A DNA stretch of 64,000 bases, taken from NCBI GenBank assembly GCA_964452915.1, contig CAYVNW010000004.1:1-64000 (forward strand), given 5' to 3'. Below the pieces are notes generated by a model. That model was given only the letters and a program-made list of their open reading frames with translations. It was not told the DNA's origin and made no database searches. This document shows, piece by piece, positions 36,698 to 46,443 of the stretch. Position numbers and translations under genes: made by a program. The DNA is from Colivivens sp964452915. Lineage in GTDB: Bacteria > Bacteroidota > Bacteroidia > Bacteroidales > Bacteroidaceae. Numbering within the stretch: position 1 is the stretch's first letter; every line of letters starts with the position of its first letter.

Positions 36698-39139
36698 TTA
36701 TTTTTTCACCTTAACCTCATTACCATAGTAGTCTACCACAATGCCAGTAGCAGGCTTGTCACCCGAAGGTGTACTTGCATCCACTATAACAACATTGAAT
36801 TTGCGGTTATTCAGCATGCCTTTGAAACTGCCCTTACGGTCACTGATGGTCAATTCGTTGTTTGCGTCGTCCCAATGGAACTTAATGATAGAGAATGCAC
36901 CTTTCTCATAGTTGTAGTTATCACCTTCATCCTCGTAGAACTCATAATCAGCATCTGATCCAGGATAGATGCGTATTTCGAGATTATCCCATTTTTTCTC
37001 TGATGCATATTGTACGTCCGGACCAAACGGGATGATGCTACCAGCCTTGACATATATTGGCATGATGTTGATAGGAGCCAGACGTTGAACCGTCACTCCG
37101 CCCTTCACCTTTTGATTATTCCAAAAGTCGTACCAATCACAACCTGCAGGCAGATAAACGCTTACTGGTGCAGCAGCTTGATTGACCTCTGGGTAAATAA
37201 CATGCCCATTATTGCGTGCATCTTTGTAAGTATATAGAGGGTCTGTTACAGGGCGTACCAGAAAGCTGTGCCCATACAAATATTCATTGTTACATTTGAT
37301 TGCAATCTTGTCGTCTGGGAAGTCAAATATAAACGGACGCATCATAGTCTCGCTATTCTGTACACAACGTCCCATTTGACTATAGTTGTATGGCAAAATT
37401 CTATAACGCAACTTTATTGCCGCTTTCATGGCATCGTATGCCCAATCGCCTTCCTTACCCATTAGATAAAGTTCGGTAACCATCGGACTTGACGAGTGAT
37501 TCCGCATGAGTGGTGTAAACACGCCCCATTGCATCCACCTGGTCTGCAACTCTTGCAGAGCAGGACTCTTCGGATCATTGTTGTAATTCCAACTGAAAAA
37601 GCCACCGAGATCAGTATTCCAGAACGGTATACCACAAAGTGTGTAGTTAAGGCCTGATGGTATTTGGTTTTTGAATTCCTCCCACGTGCCTTGGATGTCA
37701 CCGCTCCAATTGAATGCTGCACTGCGTTGCAAGCCGAAAGCTCCGCACCGAGTCATCTGAAAGGCACGTTTGTCGTTTTCACCCTTTGCTTTGCGTTGAT
37801 GCTCATAAATGCCAAGGTTTGTGATTAGAGGGAATGCATTCTTGACAGACTTCCAGCTTCCCGCATATGTCATAACTTCGTTGTCTCCAGGCTGTTCAAA
37901 CTGATCGGGTTCAGTAGAATCGCTCCACCAGGCATCAATACCCATATTATAAAGATTCATCAGATACTTCCAATATATATCACGTGCTTTTGGATTGAAT
38001 GCGTCATACGGCATGACACCACGGTTGCGTGGCCATGTATCGAACGGATATAGTGCATTGATCTTCTTCAGTTCTTTGTACTGACCGGTCCATGGTCCGA
38101 AACTTGCCCAAATACTTATCATCAAATGTGCATTGTTGTTGTGCACATACTGAACCATTTCCTCTGGTGATTTGATTCTCGGTTCAGCATATTTTGCGTT
38201 CTTGTCTTCTCCATCAGGAAGATATCGCATGTACTCAGGATCACCCAGCTTGTTTATATATCTTGGATTCTGAAACTTCATAGCGTTCCAATTGGAGTCG
38301 CATCCCCAATACTGCCAGTCCTGAACAATTCCGTCAAGAGGAATGCCAAGTTCACGGTATTTGTCAACAACATCGCACAACTCGTCACTGCTCTTATACC
38401 TTTCGCGACACTGCCAGAAACCAAGCGTCCACAGTGGGAACATCGTAGCCTGTCCTGTCAGCTCGCGTATGGATGCCATAACCCCGTCTTGAGTACCGTC
38501 TTTATAAAGGAAATAATAATCTATACCCGAACTGACCTCGCTACTGAATTCTGTCTGGTTTTCACTGTCCTTGAAATAGCTTAGCCCTGCATTATCCCAA
38601 TAAAGTCCGTATCCTTTCTGGCTTGTAATGTAAGGAATAGTTATATTTGTGTTTGTACTCCATATTTTTACATTCTTACCTCTTTGGTTCATGTCAATGT
38701 CCTTCCTCTGTCCGAGTCCGAATATTGCTTCCTCCTTATCGAGCTTGAATGTTTGCGACGATTTATAGAAACCCTTGTCAACACCATCGGTAATCTGTGC
38801 AACATGTCCATCGAGTTCTGTAAGTAGTTCATTTCCATTTTTGTCATAGAATGTTACCCTTCCATCATTGTCGACACATACTTTAATTGAGGCTGTCAAC
38901 ACAAAGTCATCGCTTAATTTTACTTTGCACTTCTTCTGTTGGAGTATAACACTGAAAGAATGTTTGTCGGGCCGTGTGCTCAACGATGAGGGATACTTCA
39001 CAATCCGGACAATGGAACTGTCGTAGACAATAACCTCCGTCCTGAGTCCATCACTGCCATTTACTACCAACGATGGTTTCTGCGCCAATATAACGAGCGT
39101 GAAAGCCATCATACTGATTGAAACTAATAATTTTTTCAT
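36698..39139 (-). CDS. Secreted GH31 alpha-glycosidase (alpha-xylosidase/alpha-glucosidase type)
   Basis: 813 residues from the ATG at 39139, where the signal peptide MKKLLVSISMMAFTLVILAQ begins. An N-terminal beta-sandwich precedes the TIM barrel: GFWQCRERYKSSDEL, GIVQDWQYWG, the nucleophile Asp407 in AWWSDSTEPD, and GDIQGTWEEF with the acid/base Asp. C-terminal beta domains contain LYTYKDARN and IYPGSDADYEFYEDEG. The WWSDSTEPD variant is typical of the alpha-xylosidase-like side of GH31 rather than WMDMNEP alpha-glucosidases. A minus-strand promoter precedes it, and the regulator gene lies directly upstream. Confidence 0.92.
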   Translation of the reverse strand: MKKLLVSISMMAFTLVILAQKPSLVVNGSDGLRTEVIVYDSSIVRIVKYPSSLSTRPDKHSFSVILQQKKCKVKLSDDFVLTASIKVCVDNDGRVTFYDKNGNELLTELDGHVAQITDGVDKGFYKSSQTFKLDKEEAIFGLGQRKDIDMNQRGKNVKIWSTNTNITIPYITSQKGYGLYWDNAGLSYFKDSENQTEFSSEVSSGIDYYFLYKDGTQDGVMASIRELTGQATMFPLWTLGFWQCRERYKSSDELCDVVDKYRELGIPLDGIVQDWQYWGCDSNWNAMKFQNPRYINKLGDPEYMRYLPDGEDKNAKYAEPRIKSPEEMVQYVHNNNAHLMISIWASFGPWTGQYKELKKINALYPFDTWPRNRGVMPYDAFNPKARDIYWKYLMNLYNMGIDAWWSDSTEPDQFEQPGDNEVMTYAGSWKSVKNAFPLITNLGIYEHQRKAKGENDKRAFQMTRCGAFGLQRSAAFNWSGDIQGTWEEFKNQIPSGLNYTLCGIPFWNTDLGGFFSWNYNNDPKSPALQELQTRWMQWGVFTPLMRNHSSSPMVTELYLMGKEGDWAYDAMKAAIKLRYRILPYNYSQMGRCVQNSETMMRPFIFDFPDDKIAIKCNNEYLYGHSFLVRPVTDPLYTYKDARNNGHVIYPEVNQAAAPVSVYLPAGCDWYDFWNNQKVKGGVTVQRLAPINIMPIYVKAGSIIPFGPDVQYASEKKWDNLEIRIYPGSDADYEFYEDEGDNYNYEKGAFSIIKFHWDDANNELTISDRKGSFKGMLNNRKFNVVIVDASTPSGDKPATGIVVDYYGNEVKVKK

Positions 39140-39187
39140 ACTCTTTTTATAATTACAATTGGTTGATTGCATGATTAAATCCAATTG

Positions 39188-39217
39188 CAAAGTTAATATC
39201 TTTTCAATATAGACAAA
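39188..39217 (-). promoter_or_regulatory. GH31 promoter
   Basis: Minus-strand TTTG (39217-39214), 18-bp spacer and TAACTTTG (39195-39188), 49 bp upstream of the GH31 start. The DNA around it is the likely target of the adjacent AraC-type regulator. Confidence 0.65.
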
Positions 39218-39266
39218 CAACAACGATGTTGATTTGAATGGTAACTATGTTGAAATCGTAGTGTTT

Positions 39267-41597
39267 TCACTCTTGTTTTCTAAGTTCAGCAGGCTTCTTT
39301 CCATATTCCGCCTGAATGCATTTGCTCAAATAGCTGGCTGAAGAAAATCCGGTTAGTTCGGCAATATTCATAATGGGTATATCCGTAGTACTAATCAACT
39401 CATATGCTTTGCGTAACTTTATTGTACGGATGAACACACTCGGAGATTGCTCTAGTATGGCGTTCATCTTCTTGTAAAGCCCCGTACGGTCCATACACAA
39501 ATCACTACTCAGCTGCTTTACATTGTATCCTTGTTCTCCGATATGTTGCTCTACAAGTTCTATAGCCCGCTTCACCAACGGATCTTGCACGGCAGCCCCG
39601 TCATCATGATTACCGCCTGTGTCATTTAGGTTCAACTCCGCAATATTCTCGTGCTTTCCTTCCGACAGTTCAATTAAATCCTTGATTCTGGCAAGCAGTG
39701 TCTCTTCCCTTTGTTTTTGATATTGAATCCGTTGATAGCTCAACCAAACCAATGTAAGAATTACAACCACACAAACAATAAAACATACTCTTGCCAACGT
39801 TGTATTCCACCATTCTGGACTAATTGTAAAAGCGACCTCTGTGACCTCACCCTTCCATTCGCCTTGCTTGTTTGTAGCTTGAACTTGAAGTTTATAATCA
39901 CCAGGAGTAAGTCGAGGATACTGTAAGTGCAACATACCGTCTAAACTTACTACTCCTCCTGCAGCAGAAGCAGTGACTACAGTCCATAACGAGTCGGATC
40001 TGTCTTTATCACTTAACAGTCTATAGCGGAACACAGTGTGATTAGGCTGCGCAAAATTAAGCGAAGCGAAGTCGAATGACAATGCGGCCTTGCCTATAAG
40101 TCCATGCAGACAGCCATTTGAGATCTCGCCATTAACCTCGCACCTCACCATCATAGGATGAAGGCACAAAGCATGTGTTTCCAATAATGCAGGATCAACG
40201 ACAGTGTAACCGTCAAGTCCAATAAAGACTATCTTCCCATCGTCTGTCACGTATGCTTCACATTTGTATTCACCCTTAAGTGCGCCATCATCTTGAAAGA
40301 ATGGCTCAATATGAAAGTCTCCCATTTCAGGCAAACGCGAATTTATAACGTTCCTTTCAAATGCGATTCTTGAAATACCATTTCCTGTAGAAACCCATAT
40401 GTCGCCTTCTTTATCTTCAACTATAGCCTGTACAAGGTCGTTCGAGAGTCCATTCTCGCTATACAGCATCATTGGCAATCCATTTACAGTCAGTCTAAGT
40501 CCGTCATTAGTTCCTTCCCACAGCCATCCACGGCTGTCTCGTAAGGAACGGCTTCTTAAAATCAAACCGTGCACAGACAAGAGGGGCTGGTCGTATGAAC
40601 GTAATAAATGACGGTATGGATGAGCATACAGAAGTCCTTTATTGTACGACCCCAACCATATTCCCATTTGATTATCGATGAATACTGTATTGAACTGATT
40701 GGCTGCCTGTCGTTTACCATCAATGACCAACTCTGTTACAAGTTTTGACTCTCTGGTATTTAACTTGACCGACCATACACCCTCAGGACAACTGATCAAG
40801 GCTTCTTTATCGTCGCGAATCGCTATCGTATGCAACGTATACGGAACTTCCAGCACAAGGTGCCAGCGACGTTCTTTTGTGTCAAACTCATAACATGCAC
40901 CACCGGACTTAGTGTTGCGCAGCTGATAAAAGCGTCCGTCAACATAGCTGATCAATGACGTATGCGTAGGATGTCCATACTTCAATGTGTACGCACAAAT
41001 ACATTTCTTCATGTTCCAACATTCTACGGATCCGTCATTAAAAAATAAGTAGAGACAATCACCAGACTTTTCCAAATCGAGCAGTGCCCGACTGCCGTCA
41101 CTGCCTCCGCTAAACCTATACGTACTGCAATTCTCATTTTGCACCAATATACCTTTGCTGACTACCCACATATCGCCTTCGTGGTCAAAGAATATATCAT
41201 CAACACTCTCAACCAGTTTGCAAAAGTCAGCCACAGAGTCTATATTTATGTACATGTTTTGTCTTAAATCGAAACATCTCAAAGTATGGAAGTCCTTCAC
41301 CCAAAGTCTTTCCGCGCGGTCCTCATAGACATGATACGCCCCGTTATAGCCTCTCAAATTGTGTATGGCTCTGTTAGGGGTGTGAATGTATTTGAACGAA
41401 CCACCGTCGTATATGTTTATATTACCTCGGGTGGTCACTGCCATACGTCCGTCCCTCAATTGCATGATATGCTGCACTTGATTGTCGCTCAGCCCCATTG
41501 AAGCATCAATTGAACTGAACTCCAATTTTTGCCAAGCATCAGCAGACAAACATATTGTCCAAAGAAATAATGACAGGCATTGAATACAGCGCATCAT
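39267..41597 (-). CDS. Membrane-spanning AraC-type regulator with HTCS-like sensor but no kinase
   Basis: 776 residues. After a signal sequence (cut near ADAW22) come two-component-regulator propeller repeats to about 520 (WLGSYNKGLLYAHP, GWLWEGTNDGLRL, GDIWVSTGNGISRIA), then a Y_Y_Y domain about 525-592 (YRLLSDKDRSDSLW, LTPGDYKLQVQATN). One transmembrane helix spans 601-621, a short coiled linker follows, and an AraC/XylS DNA-binding domain occupies about 673-776 (LSSDLCMDRTGLYKKM, IAELTGFSSASYLSKCIQAEYGKKP). The histidine kinase, phospho-acceptor and receiver domains of ordinary hybrid two-component systems are missing. It probably senses a sugar in the periplasm and controls the adjacent GH31. 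It starts 21 bp after the cstA stop. Confidence 0.9.
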   Translation of the reverse strand: MMRCIQCLSLFLWTICLSADAWQKLEFSSIDASMGLSDNQVQHIMQLRDGRMAVTTRGNINIYDGGSFKYIHTPNRAIHNLRGYNGAYHVYEDRAERLWVKDFHTLRCFDLRQNMYINIDSVADFCKLVESVDDIFFDHEGDMWVVSKGILVQNENCSTYRFSGGSDGSRALLDLEKSGDCLYLFFNDGSVECWNMKKCICAYTLKYGHPTHTSLISYVDGRFYQLRNTKSGGACYEFDTKERRWHLVLEVPYTLHTIAIRDDKEALISCPEGVWSVKLNTRESKLVTELVIDGKRQAANQFNTVFIDNQMGIWLGSYNKGLLYAHPYRHLLRSYDQPLLSVHGLILRSRSLRDSRGWLWEGTNDGLRLTVNGLPMMLYSENGLSNDLVQAIVEDKEGDIWVSTGNGISRIAFERNVINSRLPEMGDFHIEPFFQDDGALKGEYKCEAYVTDDGKIVFIGLDGYTVVDPALLETHALCLHPMMVRCEVNGEISNGCLHGLIGKAALSFDFASLNFAQPNHTVFRYRLLSDKDRSDSLWTVVTASAAGGVVSLDGMLHLQYPRLTPGDYKLQVQATNKQGEWKGEVTEVAFTISPEWWNTTLARVCFIVCVVVILTLVWLSYQRIQYQKQREETLLARIKDLIELSEGKHENIAELNLNDTGGNHDDGAAVQDPLVKRAIELVEQHIGEQGYNVKQLSSDLCMDRTGLYKKMNAILEQSPSVFIRTIKLRKAYELISTTDIPIMNIAELTGFSSASYLSKCIQAEYGKKPAELRKQE

Positions 41598-41618
41598 ATG
41601 TTTGGCGGCACCTGAATG

Positions 41619-43100
41619 TTACAGCAACTTTGGATGCTTCCTGTACATATTAAGCCAGTACATGAACCAAATGAGCAATACCAGAGTGAAAGCACCTCCT
41701 ATGATATAGGAAATTGTTGTCGGCAGACTGAACCCTTCTGGAGCTACAAGGATGTATGTCGAGCATACGCATGTCATGAACAATCCAGGTATAAGTGTCA
41801 TTAGATAAGTGAACGACTTGCCGTTTTTTGCAAGGTAAACCGTAATGGTCCAAAATGTGAATACCGACAAAGTTTGGTTGAACCACGCAAAATAACGCCA
41901 CAAGACAGCGAAATCGAGATACAACAAAACAATAGAAATCATGAATATCGGAAGACAAAGCATCAACCGCTTCGACATTTTGTCTTGCTTAATTTTCAAA
42001 AAGTCAGCAGCTATCAGACGCGCACTTCTAAAAGCTGTATCACCCGAGGTGATCGGTGCAGCCACAACTCCGAGAATAGCCAATATAGCACCAAAAGTAC
42101 CAAGCCATGAGTGACATATGTTGTTTACGACAATAGCGGGATTGATGCTACCATCTGAATCGGTCATTGCTGTCAAAAGTTTCTCATAAGGCGTATCACC
42201 GCCGACATTTAATGAATCAGCAAACTTGATTGCTGCTGTGGCCCAAATCAATGCCACAATGCCTTCGGTAATCATTGCTCCATAGAAGACTCCACGTCCG
42301 TATTTCTCATTTTTGATGCATCGTGCCATCATTGGACTTTGAGTGGCATGGAAACCGCTGACAGCCCCACATGCAATCGTAATGCACAAGCAAGGGAATA
42401 GAGGTATCGTATCTGCTTTCGGATGATGGTTAGTGAATGCATCAGTTATCTCTGGTATCGAACCATCACTAAAAAATATACCCGCAAAGAGCCCTACCGC
42501 CATAATAAGGAGTGCAAGTCCGAACAACGGATATATGCGCCCTATCAACTTGTCTATTGGCAATAGTGTCGCAAGTATATAGTACGCGATTATAATAAGA
42601 ATCCAAAACTGGGTGGATCCAATGTAACTTGTAGATGAACACATTGTACCAAGCAAACCAGCTGGAGTACTTGTAAACACGGCACCTACCAGTATCATAA
42701 GTACCATGGCAAAAATAAGCATCACCACCTTAGTTGTACGTCCAAGTTCCGCACCTACAATCTCCGGAAGGCTCTCGCCATTGCGGCGTAACGATATCAT
42801 ACCACTCATATAGTCGTGCACGGCACCACCGAATATGCATCCAAGCACTATCCAAAAATATGCTGCGGGACCGAATAAAATACCTTGTATCGCACCGAAT
42901 ATCGGGCCAGTGCCGGCTATATTAAGAAATTGTATCAGATATACCTTCCAAGTAGGCATCGGTATGTAATCGACTCCGTCCTGTAGTGTATAACATGGAG
43001 TCTTGCGATTCGGGTCGGCTCCAAAAGTGCGTTCCACAAACTTGCCATAGACAAAATATCCTAAAATCAGTAGGATCAACGAAACTATAAAAGTTACCAT
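41619..43100 (-). CDS. cstA: CstA-family peptide/pyruvate transporter
   Basis: 493 residues and strongly hydrophobic throughout, with about 12-14 membrane helices. FGAIQGILFGPAAYFWIVLGCIFGGAVHDYMSGMISLR and AVSGFHATQSPMMARCIKNE are the hallmark segments of the CstA family; the first is longer than quoted elsewhere, so treat its position, about 75-115, as the guide. E. coli CstA and BtsT take up peptides or pyruvate under carbon starvation. The gene is first in a minus-strand run with the AraC-type regulator and is divergent from the rRNA methyltransferase gene. A CAAAATTA box at 43129-43136 may be its -7 element. Confidence 0.92.
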   Translation of the reverse strand: MVTFIVSLILLILGYFVYGKFVERTFGADPNRKTPCYTLQDGVDYIPMPTWKVYLIQFLNIAGTGPIFGAIQGILFGPAAYFWIVLGCIFGGAVHDYMSGMISLRRNGESLPEIVGAELGRTTKVVMLIFAMVLMILVGAVFTSTPAGLLGTMCSSTSYIGSTQFWILIIIAYYILATLLPIDKLIGRIYPLFGLALLIMAVGLFAGIFFSDGSIPEITDAFTNHHPKADTIPLFPCLCITIACGAVSGFHATQSPMMARCIKNEKYGRGVFYGAMITEGIVALIWATAAIKFADSLNVGGDTPYEKLLTAMTDSDGSINPAIVVNNICHSWLGTFGAILAILGVVAAPITSGDTAFRSARLIAADFLKIKQDKMSKRLMLCLPIFMISIVLLYLDFAVLWRYFAWFNQTLSVFTFWTITVYLAKNGKSFTYLMTLIPGLFMTCVCSTYILVAPEGFSLPTTISYIIGGAFTLVLLIWFMYWLNMYRKHPKLL

Positions 43101-43176
43101 AATTTTATTATATGCTTTAATCGGATTGCAAAATTAATAATAAATCAAACACATTGTAACCATTCAATCATTATTG

Positions 43177-43208
43177 TTTGCCAACATGAGTATTTTTTAT
43201 TATCTTTG
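43177..43208 (+). promoter_or_regulatory. Promoter for the methyltransferase-ansA operon
   Basis: TTTG at 43177-43180, a 20-bp spacer and TATCTTTG at 43201-43208, 41 bp before the ATG at 43250. Confidence 0.7.
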
Positions 43209-43249
43209 CTTTCTGTTAGAAGGAAACAAATACATTAACAACATCAAAG

Positions 43250-44446
43250 ATGGTATTACCCGACGACTTTATAAATGAGATGGGAGGCATACTCGGACAT
43301 GAGGGTGCAAGGTCTCTTGTCGATGCACTTGGCAAGCCGGCTACCACCAGTATCAGATTAAACCGGAAGTTTGTTACGGACGAGACACGAGCTGAACTGG
43401 ATACTATGCTCCATCAGTATGAAGCCACGTGCGTTCCTTGGTGCGAAGAAGGTTTTTACCTCACCGAGCGTCCTGCATTTATCATGGACCCTCTTTTCCA
43501 TGCAGGTGCATACTATGCCCAAGAAGCATCGTCAATGTTTATAGCACACCTTATTAATATATATATAGGAAGCAAAGACGTAAACGTTCTCGATCTTTGT
43601 GCCGCCCCTGGAGGAAAGTCGACACTGTTACTTTCACTTCTTTCCGACAAGTCCACTTTAGTAGCCAACGAGATTGTACCCAAACGGGCGAGTATTCTTA
43701 AGGAAAACTTAAGTAAATGGGGAAATTCAAACGTCATTGTAACCAATAACAAACCTAAGGATTACAAAGAAATGGAGAACGTATTCGATCTCATACTTTG
43801 CGATGCTCCTTGCTCGGGTGAGGGAATGTTCCGGAAGGATGAAACGGCTGTTAACGAATGGTCATTACAAAATGTGGAGATGTGCCAGCGACGGCAAAGG
43901 GAAATAGTGGCAGACATATGGGATTGCCTGAAACCCGGCGGACTTTTTATATATAGTACCTGTACATTTAATACTCGAGAAAATGAAGAGAATGTGAAAT
44001 GGATAAGCGAAAACCTTGGTGCAGGCATTCTTCCCTGCTACCGGCAAGACGAATGGGGCATCAGTGGCAATCTCCTGCCGCACGAGTCGTTCGACTGCTG
44101 TCATTTTCTGCCGCACAAAGCACGTGGCGAAGGGTTCTTTTGCGCCATTATGAGGAAAGACGGTGAGCATGACAACAAACAAATACGAATCACATCAAAA
44201 ATGACGAGACGGCTGAAGTTGCTTTCACTCGTCAGTCGCACACAAGACAGCGTAGAACACGTGGACGTGGACAAGCCCACTGCACTTCAATACTTGAGGG
44301 GCGAGGCTGTAAAGCTTGGCCCGTCAGCGTCGCGTGGAATTGTAACTATCACATATAAACATATGCCATTGGGACAGGCTAAAAATATAGGAAGCAGAGC
44401 AAACAATCTCTATCCAAAAGAATGGAGAATAAAAAAACAGCTATGA
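43250..44446 (+). CDS. RsmF/NOL1-NOP2-like rRNA cytosine-C5 methyltransferase
   Basis: 398 residues. The SAM-binding DLCAAPGGKSTLLLSLL is near residue 120, the first conserved cysteine lies in DAPCSGEGMFRKD and the catalytic one in YSTCTFNTRENE. An N-terminal RNA-binding segment and a C-terminal RsmF-like RNA-binding module (YLRGEAVKLG, GIVTITYKHMPLGQAKN) flank it. It methylates cytosine in rRNA, probably 16S, in the cytoplasm; the exact site cannot be read from sequence. Its stop overlaps the ansA start as ATGA. Confidence 0.9.
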   Translation: MVLPDDFINEMGGILGHEGARSLVDALGKPATTSIRLNRKFVTDETRAELDTMLHQYEATCVPWCEEGFYLTERPAFIMDPLFHAGAYYAQEASSMFIAHLINIYIGSKDVNVLDLCAAPGGKSTLLLSLLSDKSTLVANEIVPKRASILKENLSKWGNSNVIVTNNKPKDYKEMENVFDLILCDAPCSGEGMFRKDETAVNEWSLQNVEMCQRRQREIVADIWDCLKPGGLFIYSTCTFNTRENEENVKWISENLGAGILPCYRQDEWGISGNLLPHESFDCCHFLPHKARGEGFFCAIMRKDGEHDNKQIRITSKMTRRLKLLSLVSRTQDSVEHVDVDKPTALQYLRGEAVKLGPSASRGIVTITYKHMPLGQAKNIGSRANNLYPKEWRIKKQL

Positions 44447-45486
44447 GACGAGTACTTATAATATATACCGGAGGTACTATCGGAATGATAAAAAACAGTT
44501 CTTCCGGAGCGTTGGAACCGTTTGATTTCAATCATCTACTAAAGCACATACCCGAGTTGGGAGCGTTTGACTTCCAAATTGATAACATTACGTTCAGTCA
44601 TCCGATTGATTCTTCCGACATGGAACCGTCGCTATGGATTAAACTGGCACACATAATCCACGACCAATACGACGCCTACGAGGGATTCGTAATACTTCAT
44701 GGTACCGATACCATGGCTTACACGGCAAGTGCACTCAGCTTTATGCTTGAAAACCTCGGCAAGCCTGTCATACTTACAGGTAGTCAATTACCTATAGGAG
44801 TATTGCGAACTGACGGACGCGAGAACCTCATAACATCAGTGGAAATCGCCGCCGCTCACGACCGTGACAACAGACCAATAGTCCCGGAAGTATGCATCTT
44901 TTTCGGACAACACCTTTACAGGGGAAACCGGACCACAAAGGAAAACGCAGATAAATTCAACGCATTCACATCGTACAACTACCCTCCTTTAGCACGGGCG
45001 GGTATTCACATCGACTATTTCACCGACCGCATTCTACGTCCATGTGCCGGTGCCAAGTTGCTGTTAAACACAAAACTTGACAACAGCGTCCTCGCACTTA
45101 CACTTTTCCCTGGCATCAAAGAAAGCCTTATAGAACGAGTACTCCAAATGAAAGAAATCAAAGGAGTGGTTATGCGAACCTACGGTTCAGGCAATGCACC
45201 CACAAGCACGTGGTTTCTCAACGCACTGAGAAAAGCGACGGACGAAGGAAAGGTAATCGTCAACATAACCCAATGCCAAAGCGGGAGTGTGGAAATGGGA
45301 ATGTACCGCACAGGAGTATCACTACTCAAATCAGGAGTGGTTAGCGGACACGACATGACAGTCGAATGCGCAGTCACAAAACTTATGACTCTGCTTGGCA
45401 AAGGACAGACGGCCGATGAAGTAAGGAAACAAATGGAAACACCTATTGCAGGAGAAATCAGTTTAAAAAACAATATATGCGGGTAA
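44443..45486 (+). CDS. ansA: Type I (cytoplasmic) L-asparaginase
   Basis: 347 residues from the ATG at 44443, which overlaps the preceding TGA. An in-frame ATG at 44422 would add seven residues and is also possible. The catalytic threonines lie in IYTGGTIGMI near the start and in LHGTDTMAYTASALS; GSQLPIG and YGSGNAP are also conserved. No signal peptide is visible, fitting the low-affinity cytoplasmic enzyme that deamidates asparagine. Translational coupling with the methyltransferase is likely from the 4-bp overlap. Confidence 0.94.
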   Translation: MRRVLIIYTGGTIGMIKNSSSGALEPFDFNHLLKHIPELGAFDFQIDNITFSHPIDSSDMEPSLWIKLAHIIHDQYDAYEGFVILHGTDTMAYTASALSFMLENLGKPVILTGSQLPIGVLRTDGRENLITSVEIAAAHDRDNRPIVPEVCIFFGQHLYRGNRTTKENADKFNAFTSYNYPPLARAGIHIDYFTDRILRPCAGAKLLLNTKLDNSVLALTLFPGIKESLIERVLQMKEIKGVVMRTYGSGNAPTSTWFLNALRKATDEGKVIVNITQCQSGSVEMGMYRTGVSLLKSGVVSGHDMTVECAVTKLMTLLGKGQTADEVRKQMETPIAGEISLKNNICG

Positions 45487-45633
45487 TAATATTTTTTCTT
45501 GCGAAACATAACCGTTGAATCATTTTTTTTAATTACCTTTGCAGTACAATAAAATTGCGAAATGCCGACAAGTCGCTACCAAGCGATCTCCAACAAAAGC
45601 AAACGGCACTTAACATGCGGAATTCTATCATAT

Positions 45634-46221
45634 ATGAATTTATACATAAGATATTTTGAGCAAGACACCATCGCCCATAACATGGACGAAGTAGTAGCGT
45701 TCCTTGAAACCATACACGATTTCAAGTACTCAGAGGAGGCAGTGAACCGTGTGAACCTCTACTACACATCAAACAACCTCTATCCGTTCCGCTTGAAAGT
45801 GAACTATTCCAACTACATACTCTTCCTCAAGACCGAGGCTGACACTATTGAGGAATTCAGGGAGATGGAACAAATCAAGAAAGCCCAAAAAGAAGCAGCG
45901 GGAGTTCAACATGTCCCAGAAAAGAGAAAATCCATCCTTGAATTGATGTCGGAACCAAACCCTGGATGGTATGAAGCTGCACTGACTTTCAAGCGTGTCG
46001 TGCCAATCCAATTTACAAACAAATTCCAGTATCGCGACACGAGATTCAGGGTACGGCTTAAGGCAGGAAGTCCGATGGACTGCTATAACAAGATTGTAAA
46101 TCACTTGCGTAACAGACAAGACGTAGATCAGCGTAGCCAGTTTCCGTCAGCTAAAAGTTCAAACTTCGAATACACATATTTAGGTAAAGAAGACCCTGAA
46201 GATGTTCATAATGATAATTAA
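45634..46221 (+). CDS. Conserved Bacteroidota hypothetical protein
   Basis: 195 residues from the ATG at 45634 (MNLYIRYFEQD...), which I prefer because this beginning looks like a conserved protein start; an upstream in-frame ATG at 45562 would give 219 residues and lies only about 14 nt from the start predicted by the -7 box TACCTTTG (45534-45541). It has no signal peptide and no enzyme motif. It has a mixed alpha/beta, charged composition with a lysine-rich helix in the middle (REMEQIKKAQKEA). I do not recognise a function. A terminator follows at 46261. Confidence 0.7.
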   Translation: MNLYIRYFEQDTIAHNMDEVVAFLETIHDFKYSEEAVNRVNLYYTSNNLYPFRLKVNYSNYILFLKTEADTIEEFREMEQIKKAQKEAAGVQHVPEKRKSILELMSEPNPGWYEAALTFKRVVPIQFTNKFQYRDTRFRVRLKAGSPMDCYNKIVNHLRNRQDVDQRSQFPSAKSSNFEYTYLGKEDPEDVHNDN

Positions 46222-46260
46222 AAACAACAATAAAAAACTTTTTTGATAATCTTTCCGTGG

Positions 46261-46294
46261 AGTGCCCTAAGTTATTTCTCAACTTAAGGGCACT
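46261..46294 (+). terminator. Intrinsic terminator
   Basis: AGTGCCCTAAGTT (46261-46273) pairs with AACTTAAGGGCACT (46281-46294) with one bulged base and a 7-nt loop, followed by a T-run. It ends the conserved hypothetical gene. Confidence 0.85.
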
Positions 46295-46390
46295 TTTTTA
46301 TAGATAAACGCATCCCTGCAACATAATCATCTCATGCAGGCATGCACGAGAGAGAGAGACAGCATCCATAAATAAAAAAAACGAATTTTC

Positions 46391-46421
46391 TTTGTTTTGT
46401 TGACGTTTTGCGCTATCTTTG
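46391..46421 (+). promoter_or_regulatory. cls promoter
   Basis: TTTG at 46391-46394, a 19-bp spacer and TATCTTTG at 46414-46421. The start would fall near 46428, only about 15 nt before the ATG at 46444. Confidence 0.7.
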
Positions 46422-46443
46422 CATTTATTCTTAGCACAAACGG

